From Acanthosoma haemorrhoidale (taxonomy: Eukaryota > Arthropoda > Insecta > Hemiptera > Acanthosomatidae): a DNA stretch of 64,000 nucleotides. The notes beneath the pieces are model-generated. The model was not told the DNA's origin and did no database searches. It saw nothing but the letters and a program-made list of their open reading frames with translations. The DNA lies in contig OV884011.1 of NCBI GenBank assembly GCA_930367205.1, forward strand, positions 40,127,754 through 40,191,753, written 5' to 3'. Made by a program: the position numbers and the translations under genes. Each line of letters starts with the position of its first letter. Position 1 is the first letter of the stretch. Of this stretch, positions 35,050 through 47,082 are shown piece after piece.

Positions 35050-38000
35050 TCTGTTGAGTTCTTAATCTTCGCTAGGGATTTATTCGCCTAGGCAGATGGA
35101 GAGTGGACCATCATTGGGTACTCTCAGGTTGTACTCTCTAACTCTCTCAGTGGGTACAACCTTTCCCTGGGTAGCAGCGAATCTGCAGACGATGGGTGCG
35201 CCCAGATATTAGGGCTTTTTATTGTTTTTCTTGTTTTTTTCTGTGTACAAATGAAATTTGGTTGTTATTTCGGTTTGTTTTTTAGATAGAAGGAAATTTT
35301 TTTTGTATATTTTTATTATTTATTATTCAATTTATATTTTATAGGTTAACGTTTTTTTTTTTTATTGTTATATGTCTTTACGGATCCTTGAAATTATTCA
35401 TTTAAATATTGCCTCCTTGACCGTTTAAATTGGAAGATACTAATTACAGGAGTAATTGGGGTTACAGTTTTTGCACGTTCAACGTTGCCCCTGAATTTGG
35501 TTCCGGAGATTTTAGTAAAATTCATTATTGAAATTCTTTTTGTAGTTTATCGAATTTGAAATTATTATTATTACAATGTGATAAAAATCTAATCAATGTG
35601 TTAGATAAGCAGGTCTTCTAGTTTCCTTCTTTTTTTTTTATTATTATCGGCGTGGTTATTCTGAGCGCTGAGGGTCGTAAGGAAGATATTTGGAAGAGGT
35701 TTTTTGTGTTGAGGTAGTTTTCCTTCGGTTTTCCTACATTATTTTTTTTTAAATTGATTCTTTTCTTTAAAATTGATGTATTTCAGCCTGGATGGTAGCC
35801 TGCTGTTAAAAGAAGAGCTCGAGTACGAGTTGAAAATTTGCGGATACTCTGATATTTCTAAAATAGATGAGATTAGAAAAAAATTAAGGCAAATATTAGC
35901 TCTCGAACAGCAGAAATTAATGCAATCGCCAAGTTTGGATACACTATCCGAGTTAGTGGTCTGTGATGGGAAAATAGAGTCCCTTCATACCTTCATACAT
36001 GTTTGAGCAATTAGATAAATGGAAGAAAAAAACGTCTAAAAGAAATGATGGAGAACTGTCGCAGCTGGTGTCAGCTATCGATTCGATGAAGATTATTCCA
36101 CCCAGCTCTAACCAGGACTCATCAGTAAGGAAAAAACAAATACCTGTAAAGAATTGGGGAAATTTCCGGTAACGGGTAGGGGTTGAGTGAAAATGGGCTT
36201 TTGGAAATGGTTACTGACTTAAAACAGTAATAAACGCCTCAAATGAGGACTTGTTGAATACTTGCTATGATCTCTTCTGGGGTGGCACTCTAGTAATGTA
36301 CACAACCATGCGCCATGAACACCATCATCGACGAGCTGATATTAGAGCTGAAGGAAGAATATGTAGCCACAGGACTACAGAGAAAGGCTATGTATGGGAC
36401 GAATTCGAGCCAGAACCCGAGGCGAAGATAATGCTATCAGATACTACGTTACTATCATGTAACATTACTTACATCGGTTGAAAACGCCGGTATCAGTGCC
36501 AGAAATTTTAAAAGTAATTGTGAAAATCGTCACTTATTTTATGTAGACCGTTTAGCGTTATACACGCCACATCCTTAAAAGATCTGTTGTTTCAAGTTAA
36601 GATGTTTGAAGAAAGAAAATGGTGGGAGAACAGGCCAACTATGAGGAAAACATTATTAGAACCAGATTTGAGGCATTCACTGGCTAGCAAGAAAGGAAAC
36701 CCACATGTGGCTGACACATTTTCGGGGGTGTAGAGCACATAAAGAAATTTCTGTGGTCATAAAGTGGTGAATGCTACTACTTGCAGATCCAGACATGGAG
36801 CAGGGGGTGTAGTTTAAACCGGCGAAGCCCATTGCAAGCCCCGAAGTTCGATAGAACCACAATTAAATGACAGCCATGGCTGTAGTCTGAGCTTTCCATC
36901 AGAACTGGTTTGTGGCTCGGTGTAAAGGCAAAGGAGACTAAATTTTGAGAGAAAGTTTTGTTGGATATTTAGACTCAGGTGCGTCAAGGTCTATTAACTT
37001 ATGGGTTTAAAGGTTTAGAGCATGTTTCTAGAGATGGTGACAAAATTCCAGATTTCTCAGGCAGATAGTGAACCATTGTCATCCATAGGAATGATTAGGT
37101 TACCAGTAGAATTATTTGCAAAAATTCGAACAGTTGAGTTTGTAGAAGTGTCATGTGACAATCCTAGGAGTTTACTTCTGACGGGAAATGGGAATGAAAT
37201 CGGGTATGCGTAACGGCTTATGGGAATTTGTTGTTGCAATAAAGACCAAAGAAGCGGGCCCAGCTATTATCGGTCACTCAAATTTAGCAGTGGTAGGAAA
37301 ATATAGACTGTCAGCATTGGTAGAATATTGGAAAGGAAAACATCCAGAGAAACTAACTACACGAGTAACGTAACACATGTGATCGATGCGGGTGACGGAA
37401 GACCCATCTGTCCAAAGTCAGCTGGACAAAGATCTTGATAAAATGTTGGCTGAAGGAATAGTGGTGCCTTCCAAAAGTCCCTGGAGCTCCCCAGACGTTC
37501 TCGTTAAGAACCCAGATAGGGCAAAGAGGTTTTGCGTGTATTATTGCAAACTGAATGCGGCTACAAGGAAAGATGCGTATCCGATTACTTACGTTTCCAA
37601 GATACTGGATCGATTGCAAGATGGGAGGGATATATATATAAGCTCCCTCGATATCAAATGTACTGGCAGGTACTAGTAAAGGAGTCTAGTCATGAAAAAA
37701 AAAAACGGCGTTTACCGTTCCAAGAAGAGGGATTTTCCAATTCGTTCGGATGTCATTCGGATTGCATAACCCCCCTGTCATATGGAAAAGGCTAATTGAC
37801 CTGGTATTGGACGATGATCTAGAGAAGTTCGTATTTGTATACTTGGACGATGTGACAGCAGACTTTATCCAGCATCTGAAAGTTTTCAAGGAAGTATTTA
37901 GTCGACTAGCTGAGTATAATTTGACGATAAACTGGGAAAAAGGCAACGTCTATCGTCCAGAACTTCAGTACCTAGGATAAGGGGTGAAAATCTGGTGAAA

Positions 38001-38900
38001 ACGAACTTCAAGTAGACCCTGAGAAAGTAGCTACCATAATCTCTTATCCTGCCCTAACGACTATAACCCTAGGTTCAGTGCCATGCTAATGACTATTCGT
38101 GCCAAATTTTTCAAGTGTCTTCAGTCCCCTTACGGAACTATTGAAAAAAAGGGAAGAAATAGGAAAAACCGCAAATGTATTTTGAGAAAGATTGAAGATA
38201 CCTAAGAGGCAGCGATTGACCTATTAATGTAGGTGGCATACAAGTGGCACCTAAGGATGATAGTGAGAGGAAATAAATGTCTGTTGTCATATCTCTTGGG
38301 GGTGGTTAAAGATGGGAAATCATTCAAAAGGGTATGGAACAAAAGTAAGTTCTTAGGGGAAGATTGTCATTGGATGTTGGTCATACCGAAGTCTCGCCGT
38401 AAGGTATTCCTAATATAATATCACGATACTCCGTTCTCAGGACATTTAGGAGCATACAAAACGTTTCAGAGACTTAAAGGAGCTTGACCAGGAATGACCA
38501 GTGATGTAGTAGTCAGTCGCAGTCACTCGATGCGTGGGACTGCAAGCATCGGGCACAAATGTCTGTGGCCAAAGTATTTATTGGTGTGGCCAAACTTCTA
38601 TCAACGGTGGCAGCATTGTAGGACCACACACAAAAAGGTTTATGTACCTTATTTTTTGGAAGTCTTCTATCTTTGCGGTGGGTGCTACCATGACCAGTAC
38701 CGTCGAACAATAGATTTCTGTTGAATAATACATGTTGCTACTTTGCGAGGTCAATGTACGTACGTATCATCTACCCATAACTATGGTATCGTTTTGTTGG
38801 TACCGCAGATTGCAGAGGGTTTACCAGCGTAACTAACTACAAGTGGGTCTTTACATATTTCTTGGAAGGATAGATATTATTTTACCTAAGGAATAGATTT
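35050..38900 (+). mobile_element. Degenerate Ty3/gypsy LTR retrotransposon
   Basis: A chain of broken frames in the order gag, RT, integrase. A gag-like N-terminus with LKEELEYELKICGYSD lies at 35773-36006. RT occupies about 37386-37980, and an integrase zinc-binding remnant (HDTPFSGHLGAYKTFQRLK) is near 38420-38485. Numerous stops and frameshifts make it inactive. The leading 35050-35250 resembles the LTR-like fragment repeated at array junctions (CTCTCAGTGGG[TC]ACAAC, GATGGGTGCGCCCA). I could not define paired LTRs or a target duplication. Confidence 0.65.
37386..37980 (+). pseudogene. Ty3/gypsy reverse transcriptase, frameshifted
   Basis: The first frame has SKSPWSSPDVLVKNPDRAKR, then FCVYYCKLN (family norm FCVDYRKLN), DAYPI and SSLDIK, matching RT blocks 1-3. 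After a frame change near 37690-37750, FGLHNPPVIWKRLIDLVL and FVFVYLDDV follow, the latter with the catalytic Y-x-D-D intact, then PELQYLG. At least two frameshifts and the altered block-2 residues show it is dead. Confidence 0.75.
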
Positions 38901-39096
38901 TTATAGTTTGGTGTTAGATTTGGGATATCCATCAGTGTGAGAAAAACAAATTGGAGGAGAAAATAATCAAAATTACTAATAAACTACATATATTTAAAAA
39001 GTATAAATTTATATTATAATTCATAAAGTAATATATTTATGAAAGGTGACTGGATGTCAAGAAACTGACTAATAACGCTTTAATGTAATTATTTAA

Positions 39097-42000
39097 CTAC
39101 CAGTAACCATCAGGCCTACTGTGAGCAAAAACTGTGTGAACGGGTGCCGGGGCCGGAACAGCTACGGCTACAGGGGCTATTGCAACCACAGGCACTGCGG
39201 GATCTATCAGGTTTGAGTCTGCTGGACCGATCACTGCAGCAGTCGATGACACTGGTCCAACGATTTCTGCTGCTGAGGAGACAGCACCAAGCACGGAAGC
39301 AGCGCCGGATGTGGGTCCTACCACAGCGGTGGCTGGAGCGGAGGGTCCGACAAGAGCAGTGGGAGCTGATACTGGAGCTGCTACCACAGCTGCTGGAGAC
39401 ACAGGTCCGACCACCTCGGCAGCTCCAAAGACAGGTCCAACAACCTCCGCGGCTCCAGACACGGGCCCGACTACCTCGGTGGCTCCAGAAACTGGCCCAA
39501 CAACTTCAGCGCCTCCGGAAACTGCGCCAACTACTGCAGTAACTCCAGAAACAGGCCCAGTAACGCCAGCTGCTGGTGATACTGGTGCAACCACCTCCGC
39601 CGCTGGTGAAACTGGACCTGCCACGGCAACTGCTGGAGACACGAGTCCTACTACTTCAGCACCTCCAGAAACTGGCCCAACTACCTCAGCGCCTCCAGAA
39701 ACTGGCCCAACTACCTCAGCCCCTCCAGAAACTGGCCCTACGACTGCTGCTGATGAAGATACGGATCCTACCACCTCAGCAGCCGGTGAGACTGGACCAA
39801 CGACAGAAGCTGCAGAAGACACAGGCCCAACAACAGCAGCTGCTGATGATATAGGTCCATCTACGATGGCTGCTGGTGCTGTTGGAGCAATCAGAGTGGC
39901 TGAGGGAGCAACTACCAGAGTCGGTGCTGGGACTACGTGGTGAACCGGCTGGAAAGCAGGCCCTGCCAAATATCCATGACCTATCAGCCCGCGCTTCAGC
40001 CGAAATTCTCCCGCCATTACGGCGGACAGGCAAAACACGAGGATCTGAAACAAAAATCAAACTTTATAGGTACGATGAAAATTTAAAGGACTAAAGATCA
40101 CCTTACATTATTACATTATTTGAAACGGGTTACTGACTTGTATTGATCATGATATAATTCACGGTTAACTCATCATACAAGGTTTAGTGAAAGCCCGGCT
40201 GAATGTGGATCATTTTTTGACAGGGAATGATTCCTTTATTCGCATGGTACACCATCCATTCTCGCTAGTGAATTCGGCTGTGACCATTAAAACGTAACTG
40301 TGCTCCATGTCTCAGAGCGATAATATAAGCATATTTGCAGCTTCATTCTCCGTTAGTGCTGCTGGGGCGATCAGACGGCATCGCTGGCTGCAGGAGCCGT
40401 TACCACAGGTGGGCTGTGCTGGCTCAACATGGTGAACCTAAGCCTACGTGTTGTACAAAATCTACATTACAAAAACGTAATTGAACCAGAAATTATCACG
40501 ACTTTGGGCTAATTAAAATGTTAAAGTACACGTAATTAGTTACCAAGACAAAGAATTGTCTGATACTCAGACATAAAAGTTGGAATAAGGGTACAAAATC
40601 CCAAGATTGATGTGGAATAAGGAACCAGAAAGCAATGGAAGAACGGTCATCGACATTATGCATGGCTCTCTTTGTGGTTGGAAAGCCTTGCATAAATTAA
40701 TAAATTAGCATTATAAGTTTTATTAATTATTATAGAATAATATATAATTATTAATTCTATAATTAATTGATTATAGAACATTAAATCCTATATCATAAGA
40801 CAAACCGAATAAGATTGCTACAAAAATTCCCTGGTTTTGGTGATTGTTCATCCTTTAAAGCCTTCTTGAATATTTACTATAGATATTTTTACTATCAGAG
40901 GCTATCGTCTGTGCTGCCTCTCATATAAGGTTTAATAATAAAACAAAAACATAACTATAGTAAAGAATCTCAAACATCTAGAGTCTCTAGAACGCAAATA
41001 TCTAGTTACAAGCGCTCTCAACATATATCTATTATTTGCAGTGGTAGTAATGTCAATAGCTCAATGTCATGCATATTACGTGACCAGAGCTGATTTACGT
41101 TAGTATTCGCTGATGTATGTATTCAGTTATTATGCAATTAATAATAGATAAAGTTAGTTTGATCGAAATTGGATAAATAATTAAATACAAACCATAAATG
41201 TTTGCTAATGTAATCGTTTTTAGGGACTCATTGTTGTTTGTTTTCATAACCAGAAACTCTTATATCTTATATTTGTTTTCACCCGTCAATTCAGGAATTT
41301 TGAATTTCTTGTCCTAGCTTGAGGCATAAACTGTTGTATTTTGGAAATATACAGTCACCTCCATAACACAGGATTAAGCGTTGTTAACTTATCAAATTAT
41401 TATACATTTTTATACAATTTCAGTTTGAAATTGAAGCCTTTGTTGTCCTGATTAACAATTGGAATTTTGTTTTTACACGTCAAGAATGTCAGCTTAGTGT
41501 TTACTACATTAACTCCACCAGTGTGTTTTTGTGTTGACGTCTTAGGTTCATTTTATGCCCTGATGATTCAAATATAATAGCAAGGTCATGCCACATAATG
41601 AAGATTACATAGTTTTTAAATTAAAGATCTTGATATCTTGATTAATAATATATAATATATGTTGGGACTTTAATGTAATGTATTCACAAAAATTCATTAA
41701 AACTGTCATTAGACGTAACTAAATCCGTGTTGAAGCATCGAACTTGTATTTAGAACTACTCTAAACTCACTATTTTTAAATAAAGAAATGATCTAAGTAT
41801 TGGTTATTGGAGTAAAATACATAATGCGTAATATAGGTGGGTAGTTGAGGAGGCATACGAGTATTATTGCTATAATTAAATTAAAGTATTCCAACTAAAT
41901 TAAAATAAAATAAAATGAATCTTTTTCACAACACTTCATCAGCAGCTGTGTGAGGCACGAAGCTGACCGAGATTGGAGCCGCATATCAATATGTAAATTG

Positions 42001-43198
42001 TTAGTAGATGGTAATAAAAAACTTTGTTGAAGGGTTGGTGCTATAGGCTTTTACCTCTCAACCTTTTATATTCGAGTAGCTAGTCATTTTATCTCATGAG
42101 GCAGGGTAGATCCTCACCAGCTTTATCTTCGAAAAAAAAAATCCCTAGAGGAAACTCATAATATTCATAATTTATTAATTAATTATACAGATTAAAGATG
42201 GTCGTGTAGCATAATCAAAAATGTTTGCCTCCTAATAAAAGGTTGTGGATAGACAAATTTATAAATTCATTAAATAATCAATCCACAACAAGGACACCTA
42301 TTAGTGTTATTATATGTTTCACTAATATATTATTATAATATAAGTTATTGGTATGACCAAAGAAAGTTTCTGAGTTTATTTACTACTAAAGTGATCTAAA
42401 AATATTCATAATGCCTGAAATTTTAAGAATTCATCATACCATACCGTTCAAATTAAGAATACAATTTGAAATATGAGCGGAAATATAAACATAAAATACA
42501 ACCGTAAACTATTACAGCTCTTATTATTATAAGTTAGCTAGTAAAGAAAAAATGTTCTAGCTGGATAGGGATTCTTTAAATAAGAAACTACTTGTATTAT
42601 AACTATTTTAGACTGTGACTCAAAAATAAATTCAAATATAGTAAAAACGATACATTATTGAGACCCAATAACAGAAATAAATGAGGGGGTGGATATTAAT
42701 TTTAATTAAATAATATTTTTTGCTAAATAAGCTTTTTCAGTGAGCAGCTAGGTTAAGAATATACAGTCAACTATCCTGCCACATTTATTGTATTTACTTT
42801 TATTGTTATTTTATTTCAAGAAAACGTTCAATTTCTATAGGGATTTGAACCCAGAACCATCATACCAATTGATCAATTACAAGTCATCATATAACTTTAC
42901 TCCAATACATATAACTAATAATTTTTTATTTTGGCGGGTCCTGCATTAAATTGAATGCAAAATTTCATGTCCCTAGCCACAACAGGGGGGCATTGCCCTT
43001 TATTGCCAAAAAGGCAGTCAGGCACAGGGGTTTTTATTTTTAGTCTAGAATCTAAAAGTTTCCACGATTTCAAAGAGTTTTTTATTGAGAAATATATGAT
43101 AACAATCTATTATCTATAGCTCAGATTAGAATGTATTAGTAAACACTGTAAGAATGACTAAATGATGGTGTATAAAAACTTACGAGGACTGCCCTCAT
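39097..43198 (-). CDS. VVGPVSGGAE-repeat secreted cuticular-type protein (~320 aa) with long intron
   Basis: The main exon is 40044-39097, starting after a TTTCAG acceptor. It reads ILVFCLSAVMAGE, half a signal peptide; the open frame has no ATG upstream of this acceptor before running into intron. A family-style first exon lies upstream on the same strand at 43198-43184 (MRAVL, then GTAAGT). It sits 65 bp after a TATA box and is phase 0; joined they give MRAVLILVFCLSAVMAGE. EFRLKRGLIGHGY follows, so the dibasic-plus-HG motif of the B class is present. The body is more than twenty 10-residue repeats of VVGPVSGGAE/SPAA type; the C-terminus is rich in PVA and ends SRPDGYW. The intron is about 3.1 kb. 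The join is my inference, the main exon is certain. Confidence 0.75.
40357..40445 (-). pseudogene. Fragment duplicating the N-terminal coding region of the 39-kb gene
   Basis: The plus-strand text around GGGGCGATCAGACGGC...ACATGGTGAACC resembles 39870-39940 of the main exon (GGAGCAATCAGAGTGG...ACGTGGTGAACC) with indels. On the minus strand broken peptides VHHVEPA, PVVTAPAA and LIAPAA parallel VHHVVPAPTLVVAPSATLIAPTAPAA pieces of the gene. It lies in the proposed intron and has stops, so it is an exon relic. Confidence 0.55.
40450..43180. other. Proposed 3.1-kb intron, no other gene recognised
   Basis: AT-rich sequence without a recognisable exon, domain or repeat other than the exon relic at 40.36-40.45 kb. 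Low-complexity AT stretches are common. Confidence 0.4.
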
Positions 43199-43256
43199 GC
43201 TGTGAGGTTGAATTGGCGCTGCAGATAACTGTATACCCAGAACTAGTTCTTGTTGT

Positions 43257-43280
43257 ATTTATACAGGGGAAGGTCCTTGA
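43257..43280 (-). promoter_or_regulatory. Promoter of the 39-43-kb GPVS gene
   Basis: On the minus strand TCAAGGACCTTCCCTG leads into TATAAAT (43263-43257). This matches CCAAGGACTCC-N-TATAAAA of the array genes in order and spacing. The TATA box is 65 bp from the ATG of the MRAVL micro-exon. Its presence is the main reason for placing exon 1 here. Confidence 0.7.
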
Positions 43281-43289
43281 TAGCTAAAG

Positions 43290-44970
43290 AATCACATGTG
43301 CCATTGCGTCAGTGTCGCACACCTCCAGTCTCAAATAGGAATTGAACCCTATTTTGGTCATTTCAGAAAATGTATATTTTAAATATTCGAACTAGAATGT
43401 GAACTATAATTTACTGGGCTGAAAGTATAAGACGAAACACCTTTGTTGTTATATGATACTACACTTCAAGAGAATCCAATTACGTTTTATATAGTTTCTT
43501 ATAATGAAAAGAAAACACAATGTTTGTACTCATAAAGTAAAAAATATATAAAATTTCACTACTCTATAATAATGTAATTCTATGTTATTATATATAATAA
43601 TTCTATAATAACAATTACTGTGTTCCCTATATATTTCAGGGATTATTATAACACATTTGTTACATTAAGGGTTTGAAATCTGATGCATCTGACTGGTACA
43701 CTTAATAGGTTAACTGGGGATTTTAAGTAAAAGTAGTTTCTATACGAAATATTTATACCATTTTAATAATACTGATTATGATTGAGTGATGGTGCGGACC
43801 TTAAGACAATAATTATAATAGTCTTTAACTGTAAAATGTTCATTACTACCGACATTAATTCCAAATGTATTGTATCATCATACCCGATTACTTTCAACTT
43901 TATATGTAAAGTCCAAATGTAATCGGGTATAATAATATGTAACACGCATACATGTAAAGTCGTTTAAACTAATGACATTTAAAGTGATCGTGTGTGGTCG
44001 GTATAAGTTGTGTTGGCCAAGTATTTTATATCTCTCCAGTTGACTAGTTGAACGCCAAGAGCAGCTGACTAACTGATGTATGCTGCAATGTTACTATGAT
44101 GTTATATATACTATTTGAAAGTTACCGAGGCATGCGCGCTACTCTATATAAGGTCATTTCGTCCCTCCCGACTTTCTTTTTACACTTAATGTCTACCGAT
44201 GAGTTCCAATTGGCTATAGATTGAGATTTTAGTTATTTTTTGGAGTTCACCAGAAACCATTATGTCATAAAACATAAAATTTTACATAGTGGTTTCATTT
44301 GATAATCAGATGTTATGAAAAATTAAAATGAGGTATTATCAACTGGTATAATAGATAATTTATTAGTGCTATTATTACCAATATTCTGGACATTAAAGGG
44401 TTAAAGAAAACGCCAGTTTTAAGTATCTTCCCACAAAAGTGACGCTAATTTGACGCGAAATTTTAAGCACGATTTTTCAAACAATTTCTATACTAATTTT
44501 TGGTTGCCATTGATTTACTTGACTTGGATTCTGTTATTATGGGCGGATTATTGGACGTGAACTGCGCATTTCCATTCTTCTAACTGTCACAGTACCATCC
44601 TACTATTTCGTTCTTGTTTTTCCTCTTCCAGTACAGTAGAACTCCAAGTATACTTTAGGTCTTCCTATTCTAGATTTATTAGTTTTTCCTTGAGGGTTCC
44701 ATGTAATTGCAGTTTTTGTAATCTATCCATTGGCATTATGCTACATATTGCAACTTGCAGTAGTTGGCGTGTTGCTGTTGGTTTGTTGTGGTAATTTCAA
44801 ATCTATATAGCTACATCACATCGCACATATACATGCACAAAGTATCATTCATATGCTTATCAAATCTCTATAATTTTATGTATTTTTTTTTTTTGTCAGC
44901 TAGGCATTCCTGTTGTTACTCTCAGGGGATGTCCCCCTGTTTTGGTCATTTCAGAAAATTTATATTTAAA
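43290..44970. other. Intergenic, no gene recognised; small palindrome at 43880-43930
   Basis: AT-rich. A perfect 12-bp inverted pair, ATACCCGATTAC (43880-43891) and its complement (43919-43930), with a further inner ACTTT/AAAGT pairing, could fold into a hairpin. A TATATAAGG string at about 44153 has no family micro-exon downstream. Confidence 0.4.
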
Positions 44971-45003
44971 ATATTCAAACTAAAATATTTGTATACTCGA
45001 TAC

Positions 45004-45258
45004 AAATGTGTCCAGAAAAGCAGGAGCTATCTGATAAAAAGAGTTAGACGAAAGAAGTTCTTTGGCTATGTAAAATGTGCCCAGTTGGCTCGCTGAGCCG
45101 ACGGCTAGGCGCTGTACAGATCCTCCAACTCCTCTCCATAGGCCAGATAAACCCTCCGCTTTCCATATCTGTGCCAAAGCATCTAAAGTACCGGACAGCT
45201 TATGCTGTGTCCCCACTGCAATCCTTTCTGTGGACTGAGCTTGCAAACGTATTTTTAC
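45004..45258 (-). pseudogene. Isolated exon of a mitochondrial carrier (SLC25A34/35-like)
   Basis: After an AG acceptor at 45260-45259 the minus strand reads VKIRLQAQSTERIAVGTQHK, then LDALAQIWKAEGLSGLWRG and SASQLGTFYIAKELL, ending near FLDTF. This is the matrix-loop and following helix of one carrier repeat. The LQAQ...IAVG...QH...GLWRG series points to the SLC25A34/35 branch, putative dicarboxylate/oxaloacetate-type carriers of the inner mitochondrial membrane. A possible GTATCG donor follows at 45003. I cannot find the other carrier exons nearby, and LINE debris begins about 190 bp away. It may be a genuine exon of a gene with long introns, or an orphan or duplicated exon; I favour the latter at low certainty. 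Confidence 0.5.
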
Positions 45259-45446
45259 CTCTTTTCTGATTTTTATTTTTTTTTCTTTCAAAACCTCTTT
45301 ATTGATGATATATATACAATGACAAAAATAAATTTGGAATTACAGCTATCTCCTCGTGCTGCATTTGCAGATGCATTCGAAGGAGTGCATAAAATATAAT
45401 ACTTTCTGATTGTTGTTAATAAGTCCAATACACTTACACTCACTAG

Positions 45447-46110
45447 GTGATGAGGCTCACCTTCAGCTTGCAACCGTGGAAAACACTAACACTAAAACCT
45501 AAACCTAAAGCCTAAGACTAAAGCGTTCCAGCCGCGACAGCGTCCTGTCATCGATGGGGGAACGGAGCGGGGGTTATCGTGTTAAACACCGGGTTTGTCA
45601 AGTATTGCAGGGAGTCGAAAAATTTGATATGTCAACGTTGGATAAATTCATCCACCTTAGGCAGCTCAAAGATCTCGTGAAGCTCACTGTTGCTCCACTG
45701 CTCGAATGAAGTACCTCTGACCACTTTCAATAATACCGTTTTGGAATTGTTGGAGTCGCCGAGCTATCGTATACGTCAGATAGCGAAAAAGCGGTGCACC
45801 ATACAGCAGTGTAGGCCTGAGTATACTCTTGTAGATCAGTAGCTTGAGACGCAGTGATAGATTGGGGGAAGTCAATAAGTGCGTAAGTCGGTTAGACTTC
45901 GTGCGTGTTTACTTCAACTTCTTTGTAAAATGGTTACTAAAATAGAGGTGTCTGTCCATTTTAATTCCCAGATATACTAGGTTGTTGGCTGGTGAATTTT
46001 CCTCCGTCCCTACTATGTAACTAGTAGGTAGTGGGTTTTTTCCCTTTTGGAAAGAGAAAATTACGCAGTCAGTTCTTTTCTAAAGCTTTTTCGGAACCGT
46101 GTCTAAGGGA
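45447..46110 (-). mobile_element. LINE 3' portion, same family as the 12.6-kb copy
   Basis: On the minus strand a readable stretch (45875-45684) has LKLLIYKSILRPTLLYGAP and RRLQQFQN, the post-RT region of Jockey/R1-like LINEs. Upstream NSPANNLVYLGIKMDR matches the plus-strand copy at about 13575-13610. The 3' tail ends at 45447 with the same CTCACCTTC...TCACCT terminus as the tails at 14.1 and 14.6 kb. Frames are broken. Confidence 0.65.
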
Positions 46111-46384
46111 TTAGTGAAAAATCCCGCCCCGATGGCTGATAGAGGTCCAATCCCACATTCCGTTTTTGGTCAATTTTTTTTAAGGGAAGCACTTATAATT
46201 TCTTACTTGTTTAAACATATGGTACCAACGCTCCATAATAAAGTGTTTTTTTATTTCATATTGCCTAGGCACAGAATGGATTTTTTTTCTCTTGTGCATG
46301 CCCTCTTAAACTTATTGGGTTTGTACCTCGGGGATTTAAATTCCATTAAATTGATTTTATTCTTATTTATAGTCAGTCAATATA

Positions 46385-46575
46385 GCTTTACTCCTATCTA
46401 GGTCTTCCACCTTTTTAGGTGAATTCTTGTAACGCTGTGCCAAAATACGAATGTCATCTCCATAGTCCAGGTTTTCCAAACGAGCATTTAAACCTAAATG
46501 GTTGCCTCTTTCTCTACCTCTGCCCTTGACATTTTATCTAGTGTTAGGTGGAACAACAACGGAAACAGAAGACAA
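46385..46575 (-). mobile_element. Non-LTR reverse-transcriptase relic (YGDD)
   Basis: The minus strand shows a sequence resembling GCLLFPLLFHLTLDKMSR, then after a stop LENLDYGDDIRILAQ and KKVEDLDRSKAI. This is the G-x-x-S-P-x-L-F and Y-x-D-D region of a LINE reverse transcriptase, with G in place of A. It may belong to the element at 45.4-46.1 kb or to a second family. Inactive. Confidence 0.55.
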
Positions 46576-47082
46576 CCCGAATCTACACTGAAGTGTTGAA
46601 GTGAAGTGTTGCTGAAGCAACGCCGCTTTAACTGTATAGCCTCCTATGGCCTTGTAGTGTTTAAGACTTCTGATAACCTCTATTATTTCATTCTCCTTTG
46701 GGAGGCATAAAGATAAATAAATATTTCCTGTTGTTTGATGTTTCCTAACTCACTCTGCAATTTGTCATAAATGAGATACTTTTTTTTCCCTGGTTTTTTT
46801 TTTAGAGGCATAACTTGAACTGTAGTAATCTTCCTCACCTTGGAGCTCATCCATTCAAATCGAAATAATTTGATGATTTTATCTAAAATTACAGATTCCA
46901 TTCTGTGATAATAACTATTACCTATTGTGGGTCGAGTGAAATAGCCAGAACCCTAGTACCCACACTTTAAGCTAATTTAACCATTATCATGGTAGACTTT
47001 TGTAACATTTAACATTAATAACCACAGTAATTTTATTATTTTTTACATACTTTTTGTTAATGATCTTGAACAGAAGTTCTTA

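Noticed and set aside
40045..40053. MFQ start of the 39-kb open frame
   Set aside because: These codons are intron ahead of a TTTCAG acceptor and the 'M' is a TTG; a better first exon exists at 43198.
44150..44235. TATATAAGG at about 44153 with a following ATG as another family promoter
   Set aside because: The ATG frame stops after eleven codons, with no GT donor at the micro-exon position and no CCAAGGACT box.
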